Positions 32,501 to 46,900 of a stretch of 64,000 nucleotides of DNA are shown here, one piece after another. Position 1 is the stretch's first letter, and each line of letters begins with the position of its first letter. This stretch comes from Hippasteria phrygiana (Eukaryota; Echinodermata; Asteroidea; Valvatida; Goniasteridae), in the NCBI GenBank assembly GCA_037893225.1, contig JAZGUH010000551.1, forward strand, positions 372,001 to 436,000, given 5' to 3'. Below the pieces are notes generated by a model. It had not been told where the DNA came from. It made no database searches and saw nothing but the letters and a program-made list of their open reading frames with translations. The position numbers were made by a program, and so were the translations under genes.

Positions 32501-35500
32501 TAGTCGCTCGGTATGTCAGCGTCGATATTCCAAGACAGGAGCGCCTTATACTGTGTCAGGTAATGGTTTGGCCATGTGACCTACAGCCACCAGGTAAATT
32601 AGATCTGTTTGACTTTTTGTTTTGTTTTATCCCCATCGTAACTGGATCTGTATCCCGACTGAAGCACGAGAAAGTTAGTGTTAGTGCAACTTAATCAAAC
32701 CTCCAAAAATATTAGTTCGGTGGTGTAGAGGCTTGCTCACAAATTCATAGATGTCTGCATAGGTAAATACATCCGAAGAGGCATGGCAACAGAAGGGATC
32801 TGGATATCTGCTATAACACCTGTTATGTTGTTACTGATGTTTTTTTGGTTGAATACAAAGACTCTGTTGGAGATTGCTAAAGACAGAACGTAACTTGTGT
32901 TTTTTCTTTAATTAACCTATTGCTATTTTCTTCTCTCCCGCGGGCCGAGTAATAAAAAACAAACATGTTTGGCGTCCGGGGTTTTTAAAAGGAAGGAGGA
33001 TGGGCTTTCTATTTCTATTTTTTATCTTCAAGATGCCCGCCATTTTTTATACATTTCCGACAACTGCAGGTTTTTCAACTGTTCAAACACACAAAAATGA
33101 AACATGTTGGACAATAAAATTGAACATGTTTACAGTGGTTTTAATATGTAAGCTTGTATTGTATTTTCGTTTGACATTTTTGGTTTTTTTTCACCTTATT
33201 TTCCCACTGGTAAACATTTTAAACAATTCAGGAGGCTCCCAAAAAGGATGGGGGGAAATGCTAAACATGTTCATATGAATTTGTTGTGTTCACTTAAGCT
33301 CAAACCTCTGTGCGGGGCCCATTTCCGGGCAAAAATCCGCGTAAAATGACCCTTTTTTTCGACGTTTCGAGTCATAGTTTGATAACCATGCGGTCTTTTT
33401 CACCGGGTTAAACGGTTCTATACGATTTAACTCTTTGTCGTTCTCGTGATATATATACATATATTTTATCTTGAAAAAAATCCACGTACTTTCGGCTTTG
33501 AAAATGTGAACTTTTCATCATTTTTCTGTGTAAACGCACCGATTGAGCGCCCTCGTGTCGACTCTTTTGACTGTAACTCCTTACTGGAGTATCGAATCGT
33601 ACGGGGTTAAACGGAATCGAATAGCTTAGATCCTCCTCTTTCCTTACATGTAAAACCTGTTATGATTGGTTGAAAAAAACCTACGTACTTTTCACAAAGA
33701 AAAAAGTGGCCAATGACAACTTTCGATCGATAAAGCATTGTTCGAGACTTACATCGATCTACCATTGCTTACCACGCGTTACATGATCTTGGACTCTGCT
33801 GATCACGCATTTTACAAGACAGATTTTCTTCGATTTTACTGTAACTAAGACATTTAAAAACTATCCATTTGTGAATCAGTTATCTGGGATTAAAACTGTG
33901 TTCTTTTGAGGAGTTAATTTCATTTTGAAATAATGTAAATTTGGAACTGAATACTGTTCATTCAAGGCAGCTACAGAAATTATGTGATGCAAAGAACATA
34001 CACCTGTTTATTGGGCCGTACCATTTTGTATGTGGGGAGTATATATGCATGTACACCCACATACGTATGTCTTTTCCAAAATAATTGAGATTATGTGTTG
34101 TTTAGAAAATTTTACAATTACTAAACTTAACTATATCTTTGTTTACTACTTGCAGCTATAACCAGTGTCTGTGTTTATGCATGCCCTCGTGCAAACATGT
34201 TTTGTTTTACCCATTTTGTGAATGGAGTGTGCCGGGCCACATTTCAGGGCCGAACGCACAGCTACACAGGGCCAGCGTTATTAAATCCAATTTAATAACC
34301 CTAGACCTCAGTGGTATACTCTACGCGGGAGATTTAAACTGTGAAATTAAGTGAACAAAAAAAGTGGGGTTAACAAATTCATATGTTGTTTTACTTCGCC
34401 TAATCATTGATTCAGACCTCGCGTTGACTGATAAATCAAGTAATCAAAGCTCTGTAGTGAATGGACGAACTGCCAGAAAAGCATTGGATATGCTTCCTGG
34501 GGAACCGTACTGTAGTCAAACGAGTAAGTCAATTGCCAGCTATATAGGCCTACTGAACAATTTTGTGAGATTGTGGGGTTCTAAAAAAGAACCGGGGAAA
34601 CTGAACGTCAGGAGACTCGTTGACAGGCAGAGTAGACGGGCAGAGCCTCACAGACTCACACAGAGCTACCGCAAATCTTTATCTTATTGCTATCTTCACC
34701 ATGCAGACCTTCAGATCTTATACCCAATAAGTTTAAATTAATCAACTGATCATAAAGGGCATAAGCAATTTTGTCTTTTTCAATTCCCCTGCAACTTACA
34801 GCCCGTAATGTTACTCCTTTTTGGTTGTGAAACAGCTCGAGTGGGGGGGGGAGGGGGGGGGGGACTCAGAACTCTTGGTGGCCTCCACCCCGGATCTGCC
34901 TCTTGTAATGCTTAATATTTTAAGGATTGTCTGAATGTGCTTTTTGAAGGGGAATTAATCCTCTACATTGAAGAGATTTCGGCTAACTGGCCAGAACAAA
35001 TCAGATGTTCTCTTTATTCATCAGATGAGGAAGTAAACCCGTGGTGGAGGGTTGACTTGGAGTCAAATCAGTGTCTTGGAAAGATCCGAGTCAGGAATAC
35101 TGCCAGTCCACAGGGTGAGATTCACTTGCATTATAAACCTCAAATGATAAAATAAACTACTTAGTATTCTTATTACCCTACCAATGTGTTTCCATCACAC
35201 TGAGGAGGAGTCTCAGCATTTTTTGGTTCAATACATGATGCTGCTTTTGTGTTTATTTGGCCACGACACTTCAATTCAACTGCTTTGTTTTTACAGACAG
35301 GGGATTTATTTATTTGTCAATCACATAAACAAACCACTACAGACAAAATAGTTTGTTACATTGCGAAGTACACATCAAACAACTGGTAACTGTGGTTACT
35401 GTCCCCGCCTTTCACCGCTGTGGCCCGGGTTCGATTCCTGCCCTGGTCCACATGTGGATTGGGTTTTCAGTCCCTACCTGATTCCGTGGGTTTTCCTCAG

Positions 35501-38500
35501 AATATTCTTCTGGGGTTTTCCTCCCACCTCTAAAACTGTAACTTCTTCTCATTGTCTTCTCTCTACAGGTTTCTTCAGGCTTTCGAGCTACAGTGCCTAG
35601 GGCACTTTTGAGGAATCCTTGGTTTCATTCCTGATACAAAAAGAACAAATAATATAATATTACTCACTTTTCAATTCAGGTTCCAATTTGCATGCTGTTG
35701 TAAGAGCTGGTCTAAGCCAAAATCACACCGACAACATAATGTGTGGTACCCCAGTGACTAGCGAGCAGGCCATGTTGAACGATTGGATTGAGTTAACCTG
35801 TGATCCACCCGTACTTGCAAGGTTTGTCAGCGTTGATATTCCAGGAATGGCGACTCTGATCCTGTGCGAAGTAACAGTATCGACGTGTGATTTCAAGTCA
35901 GCTGGTAGGTCGATTTATTACTGTATTTCTTAATTGAACTAATAGCAAACATTTAAACAGGCGTAGGCACAAATCGTTTTGTATAGGCCTACATATTGTT
36001 CAAAATAGCGAGTTGACAAAAACACCCCAATGTCATTCAAACCCATTCATTTTAAACTGTCGTTGTTCACAAGTCACTTTCTATTTGAAAGTTACTCATA
36101 GTTTAAAATTGGAGGGCTATATAGGCAAGAGTTACAATTTTTATTAAAAAGGTATTGCCACGTTGCTCCCATATCTTTCAAAAAGGTAAAAAATAACAAT
36201 TGATAGTATACAAATAATGAATGTTTATGAGTGCGATGGTAAGAATAATTTCATGAGGTGACAGATTGAATGTTCCATTCCACGAGGCGAAGCCGAGTGA
36301 AATGGGACATTCCATCTGTCACCGAATGAAATTATTCTTACCATTGCACGAATGTGAAACATTCATTATTTGTTTTATACAACGCCTGAATACATCCGAC
36401 AGATTGCATGCATGGATTTCTTGGTGTAACGTTACAACGTGCCGTTTACCTTCTCAGTCCCGCAAAACCGAGTCGAGTTCCGAATCAGTTAAAGCTTTAA
36501 TTGTTGTTCCTGCGTGTCTTGCAAATTCATCTAATCGTTTCACTGCATATTTGATTTGTCTCTTTGTATTTGGAGCGTCAGCATCGCCTACGAGTTCCAA
36601 TATTTCGGCGTCTGTTAGGAGAACAAACCGCGGCAGTTCGGGAAACTCGGCCGCCACGTTGTGTGAATGACAGCCCTGTATGTAGCGCCACCATAGTGAC
36701 CGTGAAATTAGGGAAGTTCTTTTGGTTCTATCAATGTGCGCACCGTTTGGTAGAACCATGTGATAGAACGTTTTGGGCGGTGCGGGTTCGCGTCGTGTGA
36801 TGGGTCGAATAATTCAATGCACGTGATCGACGATCCACCAATCAGATGGCGGGGATTTATTCAGGTGTTCTATAATAATATTTGTTACATTATGTATAAT
36901 ATTTTCCTTTACAGTAAACAGCGTGGATTTTACTCTGGTGACCAATCCTCCTCTTCTTGGCCAGTCTGGGGACAACGATTCATTCATTGCAGTCTACAGA
37001 GGTCCTGGTGAGATCACAGCCAGTCTCTCATTTGGCCGCCAGTTGACAACAGGAGGGAGCAGCAGCGACCTCCCTTCAGGATCCAAGACGGTGGCTGATC
37101 CGTCTTCAGGATGTGCTTCCACGTTGCGGCTAAGATTGCCTGAGGTTGATGGGATCGATAGGACGGGTGTCTTCTACTCTGAGTTGATCAACAGGAACAT
37201 CAACACCAGGATACAGACTATAATTCTGCCGAGAGAGGGTATGAGAATATTCTTTAAGACCATCACGAGAAGCATGGAAGTGCTGCCTGTCTGTCCATAA
37301 AGTTTAGGCTACACTCTCTTAAAATTTGAATCATTTCAATTTCTTTTAACCCTCTGAGCACCCTGCCAAATGCAACAGAATGCAACACAGCTGAAATAAG
37401 AACTACCCTGCCAAATGCAATGTTGCACTGTGCAGTGAACTCATCTGTACCAGCCTTGTTGCTGGAAGCTTATACATGTATACTACTTAATACAAAAGAA
37501 TGCATCAGACCAGGAGACATGCCTTGACTGCTAAATGCAAGAACTTTTTACCATTGGTGCATTCTGTTGCATTTAGCAGGGGTTAGGGTTATAGGGTGTA
37601 AATGGAGGTTGCCCAATACAAGGCTAAAACCCACTCTAGGTAAAGAGTTACAACAGAGGTGGTGGGGGTTGGCCACATTTTAGGTTGCCAGCCCGACCAC
37701 CCTTACGGTTTTCCTGGGTCCAGATCTAAATAGAGGATAAATCTTCAATAGATACCAAAGAAATGATCCCAATTTTCAGACCTGTAGACCCAGGCGGGGT
37801 AACTTCCACCGTTGATGAAACCAACTTACCTCCCCCTTCAAAGCACCACATTTCAGATAGGTCTTGTACCTGGATGGAATCAGACTTTTTCGGTAACAGT
37901 GAAGAAGTTAAACGTAGTGTACACGATTGGTAATCCTCCAGTTTGTTTTTTTACTGAATTATTAAGAAATACCTTACTAGACTGTAAGTTAATAGTAGTC
38001 TCAATCATCCTGTGAAATGATGGCACCAGGTGTGCTGTCGTTGTCAAGAAAAGTGGAAATATATATCGTTTTCCAACGATTTCCAGCTGGAAATCGTTGG
38101 AGAACTGCCCTGTAGCCGTCAGTCAAGGCGCGCGTGGCTACCCGGACATAATGGCGCTATGGCATATCCGGGATAGCCACGCGCGCCTTGAGTAAAGGCT
38201 ATCATCCGCCCTACGGTTGAAAACGAGCGCCGTTTTTCTCTCGTTTTTTCGCCATCCAACAACGCAAAACTTTGAACAGGTCAGTGGAATGATATTTCCT
38301 ATAACATACTAACCCCTTAAATCTGCCCATTTCTGAAAATTGCAACAATGACCAATCATGTACACTACATTTAATAAACCAAACACCGGTTTTTTGTAGC
38401 ATGACTTGCACAACATTGCAAAATTAAGAAACGTAGGCCTGCAGGTAGCATTTTGGTGTCCTTGTATTGATTCAAAAACAATTTTTTAAATTCATTTTGT

Positions 38501-40900
38501 AGTTTGTATGCATTCCTACATCTTTACAAATGATCATGGGTGCTTTGCTTCTATATTTCAGAAAGCAGAGTTCATGCACGTCCCACTCAGCGAACGCAGA
38601 TAGCGAATGTTGGTGAGGATGTGGTACTGCAAATGAGGAATATAGACTCGCCAAACAGTGACTATAGGTGGAGGCATGATGGAAGTGAAATAATTGAATC
38701 ATGGAACGGTCTTCTGACTGTGACGATTAATGGTGTTACAGAGGATGATGAAGGAGTATATAGCTGTTTCGTGTTAGGCCAAGAGGACCAACAACTTCAT
38801 GGCATCATGAGACTTATAGTCAGAGGTATTTTTTAATATAGGGTGCAGAAATGGTTAATGACACTTATGGGCAGCAGAATCCTGTTGATAACGTTGTCTG
38901 CTTATTTTTGTTAGATTTTTATTGCTGTTTTTTGCAATGTCATGATACCAGGTTGTTCTGCTGGAATGTGGGGTCCTCCGTCGTGCTTGGAGACCTGTCG
39001 TCGATGCTACAATGGCGGTGTATGCGATGACAAGTCTGGTTCCTGCCTCTGTGCCCCTGGCTTCAGTGGGGAAAACTGCCAGCAAGGTAAGATGACTTTA
39101 TTCAAAACACTTGGTGGCAGCAGACACATTTTTCTTGTCGGATTGAAATTCTTTAAAAGCATTTCAACCACGAGAAAAATGCTGAAGGATTTAATTAATT
39201 AATAGTGTGACTGCTTAAAATATTTGATGTAGGAAAAAGTCTGGCTACTTGAAGGATTTTACCATTTGTTTTCATTGCCATAGTTTAAATAAAATGACTA
39301 TGTAGAAGCATATTTAGTAGCTGTTTTCAATGAAATGTTGTCTTTTGTGCAACTTTAATACAGCCCACGGTCGTAACGTCTTCGGCCAAAATGCTAGTCA
39401 TAGCTGTTCAGGCAGCGTTGATGATCTACACAGCGATGCTTGCAGGGGGCATCTGTTCTGTCTGCCCGACCCCTATGGATGTTCGTGTGCTGCAGGCTTC
39501 ACTGGGCTTGATTGCATGCAAGGTACGTGTGATCGATGTAACAGAACTGGCTGTTTGTTAAATTTACTTGGGAATGCAATAAAGAGATTGTCTTTCTATT
39601 ATTTAGTGTGCACGTTGTATTTTGTGAGCTGTATGCTTGACTCCTGTTCAAGAATAGCGGAGAGTGTACATTCGAGATGAAAAATTGTTGTCATCCACAG
39701 TTAGTATGGGGTCATTGCCGTACAATTGGCATTATTTGTAGCTGATCAATTGTCGAAAGCATCAGGTTTCTGGTTGACAAAAGACATAAATTCTCTAAAA
39801 ACACTGTCGAGAATAAAGAAACGTGCACATTCGATCGAAATTATTCTCTATCCTAGAAAAACTGTAGGGTAGACAATCAGAGTTCTGAAACATCTCTTTA
39901 AAGACCTAGTAGAACGCTTTGAAAACTGTACAATTATTGTCTCAGTCTACTGATATTTTAATATAGAGAGCAATACACAAAAAAATATGTTGTATTGTCC
40001 TTTTTAATTTGAAAAAAAACAAATGCAAATATATAGGCTCACTTTTGAAAATCCTATCGTTTGAAAAAGCGTACGTCACACCCCATTTGCATATCATGCG
40101 TTATGCATTTATTGCGCGTGACGTCATGGTGTGTAGTCCGATCGTTGCACTTGGTACAAATCGCGAAATTTGAATATCTAATTAGCATCTTTCTCTCGTC
40201 CGTTTTTAATTATGATGGATAGAAAAAGACAATAATTAGCACGAATTTGGTTTCTTGTAATTCATAATCAAGATACTAATCTTTTTTAGAGAATTAAACT
40301 TTGGTTATAGTAGGTCTTTAAATAGAAATGCAGCATTTGATGGTGTGTGCTTTTCCAATTGATGCCGGAAGAAAAATTTTCGCAGTTATTTATATATTCC
40401 CTAACCAAGTCCACTTTTAATCAGTAATGCGTCCGGGAATGATTGCTTTTGTAAATCTTGACTCGGTCAGAATGCGAGGCCGGGACGTTTGGTGCTGATT
40501 GCAAGCAGACGTGTCACTGTGATTCAGGGGGAACCTGCAGGAGTGATACCGGAGAATGTAACGGCAGTAAGTCAAATTTAAAATGCTAGAAGTAATGTAA
40601 GCATTTCTGACCCAAGTTAACCAAGTCGAACTACAACTGAGAGTCCAGAAGATACTGTTGGAAAAGGCAGTTTCAAAATGACGTTGAATTTGGATGATGG
40701 ATCTCTTGTGTGTTTTAGAGACATTATTAAGATATTTGAAGAAAAAAAAATAAATATTTTGTTTTTTATATTTCTTTGCTCTAGGTTGCAATCCGCCATA
40801 TTTCGGAAGAAATTGCCAGTGTTCAAGTAAGAAGTTTAAAAGCTGCAATTGGAATATTTCTTTTCTTTTTCTTTTTCTAGTATGCACATCTTTGTTATAA

Positions 40901-40934
<34 letters not shown>

Positions 40935-43900
40935 TTTATAAAGAGCCATATATCCAAATAAAAATTCTCATAGGCGCTTTACAATAATTAACAACAAAAC
41001 CAAGATAAAAATATTTAAAGCTACACAATAATTACACAAATAAACTAAAATAGACGAACAAACCGATCATATACCACCACCATGCAAAAAAAAAAACCCA
41101 AAAAAACACTTACAACCGAGCATTACTACCAAGCAAACGACCAACCAAACACATCAATTAAAAACTACATATAATGATATACTCCAACTTTCATAAATAA
41201 TTGGATACAAATGTACTGAAAAATAATCAAGAAAGGTTTCGTGTTTGTGAGAACAGTGATGACAATTTTAAATAAATTGTGTTATACAAAAGCACAGTGT
41301 TTTCCCTTTATTCTGCATTTGAATAATTTGTCAAACCCTTTTTTCAGCTGAAAATGGCGTTCTGGGCCTCGTACTAGTGACGTCAGGTGACCCTCATCAG
41401 GTGTTCGTTACCTTCCAAACAGACGCCTGTGCTTTTGACTATGAGTTGAGACATCAGTGTGAAGACATTCCTTCTGTAAACCTTGTACCACAGGCACAAG
41501 GTTTCAATTATTTCATTACTGGCGTGGAGTCTCCTGAAAACTACACAGTTCACGTTCGACCAATATACCCGGGTAATGTAATGGGGCCCGAAGTGTCGTT
41601 TCCACAAACAAAGAGTAAGTGACTGTTTGGTTCTTGCAAAATCAAACTTTCAAAGACCAATGATTTAGAGGTTGTCATTGAAGGTTGGCAATAATGAAGA
41701 AAAAAAAAAACAAGACCAAAACTCTGCTTTATCAATAACTAGACATCGCTGCTTTAATTTATAAAAATTTTCCAAGTCGCTGTAGAGCTGAAGCATAAAA
41801 TTTGTAATACATTTTGAAAGCCATCTTTCCAATACCTCATTTTTCTTGTAGTGAGAAACGAAGCAGTTGTGTCAATTCCCACATGCATCAAGTAGTTGAC
41901 TAACTGTAGGTCATTCCATAAAAAAAATGTTTGTGTCCCTGTTAAGTATCATTAAAATTGACTTCACACTATTTTGTACTTGTTTAGCAGGTACTTTGCT
42001 TTTACATAATCACTCTTGGAGATAGAAGGCATTGAAGAATGTGTCTGGAATAGAAAAATCTTATACATGACACAGCCACAGGGACACCAAGATTGGACCC
42101 CAAATTTATGGAATGACCCTATAAAACAGTCCCATTACTGCTGATTCATACCCCAATGTAATTATCTCTGTTTTTTAAAAGAACCAAGCGAGTCACCATC
42201 TCAAGTATATACAACCTCGATGACGTCAAACAGTATGACTTTCTCCTGGATTAAGCCACCGTGTGGAGCTCGAGGTGGTATCATCACGGGCTACACGTAC
42301 AGACTGACTGAAGTACATGTAGGTTTAGAATGTACAATAGACATCCAGTCAGTTACAGTTGAGGAAACGGTGACCATTAATGGTTTAACTCCAGAGACAG
42401 AGTACAGCTTTCAAGTTGCAGCTACTACCGGCGCTGGTGATGGCCCGTATATCGAGGTTAGAGCTTCAACAACTACCGAAGGTATCATAAAATATTTCTG
42501 CATTCAAGATAAAACACAATTTTCTCTGACGTCCTTCAAGGCCCCGCGTTTAGGTTAAAACCGCATTTGTGACCGGAATCACCGGATCCTGCGAAATGAG
42601 GACTTCTACTTCTTAAGGTCATTTTTATACTTGTTAGTTTTTGACTTGCATTGGATAGAGCATATACTTGGCTCTTCATTCTGATATATCACTCAGTTTG
42701 ACATCCTGATGAATATGGACATTTTGTGGGTGAAAACCTTGACAGTTCCTATTGATTTCCACGGTGATTGAGGTTTTAAGTTACACTCTCTTGTTTTTAA
42801 GCAAATACCTTTCAAATACTGAATAATATTCAATCGACACATTGACTAAACTTTAAATAAGTACATGTAGAGGTGTCAATAAACCGCAAAAGCATCTATA
42901 GAGGAATCCCACAACCACGAGTTTAGCGCCAATCTGCACACTTCCGCGTTTGAAAACGAGGATCTCAATGTCAGAGTAAACAACTTTATGCTGATTATGC
43001 GCCTGCGCTTCCTTTTATGGCCTGAATACATCATGCATGAATAAATGTGCAGAAAAGCTTTGTTTTGTTTGCCGCTTTCAACCCGGAAGTGCGCAAAAGG
43101 GGGCTAATGTGAAATTCCTTTATTCCACCCACAACCGATCGAATGTTGTCACTTGTGCAATTTGACAGTTCTATTGTAACCCGTTTAGCCCATTCATTGA
43201 TTTGTTACAGAGCCAATCGAATCCCCGTCTGAAGTACGAACAACCTCGATGACGTCAAACAGTGTGACTTTCTCTTGGAATAAGCCACCGTGTGAAGCTC
43301 GAGGTGGTACCATCACGGGTTACACGTACAAACTGACTGAAGTAGGTCCACCATCTAGAATAGTCACCCAGTCAGTTACAGCTGAGGAATCGGTGACCAT
43401 TGATGGTTTAACCCCAGAGACAGAGTACAGCTTTCAGGTTGCTGCAAACACCAGTGCAGGAGTTGGCCCGTATGGCGAAATTAGAGTAACCGCTGCAAAA
43501 GGTATATTCAAATTTAATATATTTGAATTTAAGAAGAACAAAAACTCACTTTTCTCTGGCTTCCTTTCTCTTTAAACCAGAGACCCCCACATCGAGGGCC
43601 TTCTGCAAATGTTCACTCTACGTCAAGTTTTTAGACAAAACCTTTTTTAGAAAAAAATAGCTGTTTTAATCCTTAACCTTTTTTACAGATGAAAATGTGT
43701 CATTTCATTTTTGCCACAAAAAGTGCAATAGGTTTCTTAAACGTAAAGATTGATTAATTTAATAGATTGATTAATTTAATAGATTGATTAATTTAACAGA
43801 TTGATTAATTTAACAGATTGATTAATTTATTAGATTGATTAATTTAATAGATTGATTAATTTAATAGATTCATTAATTTAATAGATTGATTAATTTAATA

Positions 43901-46900
43901 GATTGATTAATTTAATAGATTGATTAATTTAATAGATTGATTAATTGAACAGATTGATTAATTGAACAGATTGATTAATTGAACAGATTGATTAATTGAA
44001 CAGATTGATTAATTGAACAGATTGATTAATTGAACAGATTGATTAATTTAATAGATTGATTAATTTAATAGATTGATTAATTTTAGATTGATTAATTTAA
44101 TTGATTGATTGATTAATTTAATAGGGCCTATGGACACGCAGTCTGACTCTGCGGCCGTCGCTGGTGGTTTAGTAGCAAGCTTCTTGATCCTGATCATTTT
44201 GATAATAGTCGTCGTTATCGTCTACAAAAGGTATTTCGATAAAAAGCTGGGTTTTTTTAAAGACCCTAACACTTGAAAAATGAAACCTTTAAATCAGCAT
44301 CTTTTTTGTCCTGTCAGTAACTTCTCTAAATGACTAAAAAAGTTTTGACATTAAGCTGAACAAACGTTATAAAACTGTTTATTTAATATGCATGTGCTCC
44401 CGCTGTATCTAACTTTGTAGGGTTCAGTAAGGTTTTTTCATGAACATCAAAGACTTAATCATTAGTATTTATTCAACAAGACGCCACCTCAAGTATAATA
44501 TACTGGTATTTAAGATTGAGTGTAATGCTAACCAATGTTTGTAAACATTTTGCAGAAGAAGACACCAAGCAAAGTCGCCGTCTGGGGTTAATGGACAGGC
44601 TTCAATCGATCCTAGTAATGCACACTTCGCACCAGGTATTTTTGTCAAATTGTCTGCATAAATGAAACAGTTGTTCATTTGGTTGGAGCAGATTGTAGGT
44701 TTCGCCCTTTCAATCTCTCTTACCAGAAATAGGTTATTATTTCCCCTCGTTTGTTGTACAAATATTTTCATGTTAAATGTGTCCAACCTAATCATTCAAT
44801 TTATAGGATGTGAAACTCTGCTTTCCGCCAGTTCTCTTAACATACTCTACCCGTCATCAGCAGGGGCGGATCTAGGTTTTACCCAAGGGGGGGTTTACCT
44901 GAGGTGATTGGCCTACACACCCCAGCCTGCCGATTTTTCGACACCCGACACTGGTTATTTTTTGTTTCTCAGCACAAGGTGGGGGGGTTTAAACCCCCAA
45001 AACCCCCCCCCCCCCCCGTAGATCCGCCACTGATCAGTGGCGTAGCCAGGCTCTTCCTAGAGGGGGGGGGGACAGGGGGCATGGCTATTTTCAAGGGGGG
45101 AAATTCGACTTTGTTAAATAGGTCCACGCTATATTAACGCATATCTACACACTACAGATGGCGAAAATCCCAATTTTCCAGAGGGGGGGGGGGGGGGGGG
45201 AGGGGAGGGGGCAAGAGTGGGGGCAAGAGTGGGGGGGCAAGAGTTCCCACAGGGGGGGCAGTTGCCCCCCCTTTGTCCCCCCCCCCCTGGCTACGCCACT
45301 GCTACCCGTGCCTTGATGTAGAACGAAGAGTTATAGCTTTTTCCATCATTCTGTATCTCTATGAAATCCTTTGCCTGATGCATGCTTTATACCTTCATCC
45401 TACGATCTTTCCTGCTTCAGGAGGAATCTTAATTCCTACCTTCTGCGTCTTCGATTCTTTTTCCTTTCTAGCCTTGTACATCGAGTGGCTTTTATCCTTG
45501 TTCGGAGTAAAACTGCATTCTGAAGAAAAAAATAATCATCCAATTTCACGAGAAAGAGGTGAGGGAAATCTGGTATTTGAAGCACTTAACAAAATGAGGA
45601 AAATTGCTCAATGATATCGTCCTTAACCACTTGAGTAGGGCTATTTATAGAGGCACCGGGGTACCAGGGCGGCCTGTGCAGCCAAGCGAAACAAACACAA
45701 TAATTCAACAATGGATTGAAAATGCAGAAAATGGCGTGTATATAGACTTCATCCGGCCTGGTGGCAATTTTTTTTTTTTTCGTCCATTGGCGTCATCCGG
45801 CTTCAAAAGGTTAATGTGTCAAGTACCAGAGTTTAGATACCTATTGCACACGGAGTCAGCATTTTCAGTTTTTTTATTTTTTTTTTATTTTTTTTTTATA
45901 GAGTACATGCACATTTGTCACATGCATAAACCTGCATCCAAACACCAAACAAATGTACACAACAAATATTCTGCGAGAAAAGCATTACTATATTAAACCC
46001 TCTAAAAACTTCTTCACACAAGACTTTTAAATTGAAAACGCTCGATTAAGGTACTTGAAATGGTATGTTGAATGCTTGTATACCAGATTTTTGTCACATG
46101 TTCCGCATCAAAGTGGTCAGTGTTTTACAGTTTATTAATTCGATGTAGATGGTGAGCAGCCGACGTGCATGAACGACTACACCAATGATGGTATGGCTGA
46201 AATATGCCAACCATCTCCTGTACCATCGTTGAATCCAAAACCTAGCCCACGACCCAGACATCGACAGACCGACCCCCAACGATCAGTGGAGTTGGGGCTG
46301 GAGGGCGCAGAGGAAGAGGTATTGCCCTTCGTCCAGCCCCCACCGGTCTGTCTGGAGGAGCTTGCGGGGTACATACGCGAGAAAGACAGGGCTGGGAATA
46401 GTGGCTTTGAGGCAGACTTCAAGGTAAATTTTAGGGGTAAAGGAGTTTCATCATCAAGCAAATATCTGTGAATTAAAAGCTACTTAAAACTGATTAGGGA
46501 TAGACACCGGCCCCGAAGAATTGTCCGATTTGACTGATGAGGTACAATACGTGATTGGAATTTAAGTTTTGATGCGCCAATCAAATGTTCATGATTCTGG
46601 AAAACTAGGTGCTAGTTTAGAAGTGAAAGTAGTATTAGGGACGTAAATTCACTTTGACGTTGATACTCTTTTGGAATAATTTTTCGTCCAAGTCATGAGA
46701 GCTCGTTATGTACAGTATCTCCTGCAGCCTCCCCAAGTGTTCTCTTATTCTTATCAGAATAATTAGAATTTCTTGGTACTGTCTTTTGATGATCCAGACT
46801 CTTCCAAATGGCCTGTTACATCCAGGAACTGTGGCTAGGAAACCAGAAAACAGGACGAAGAACCGATATGCGAACGTCATCGCCTGTATGTACATTTCTG

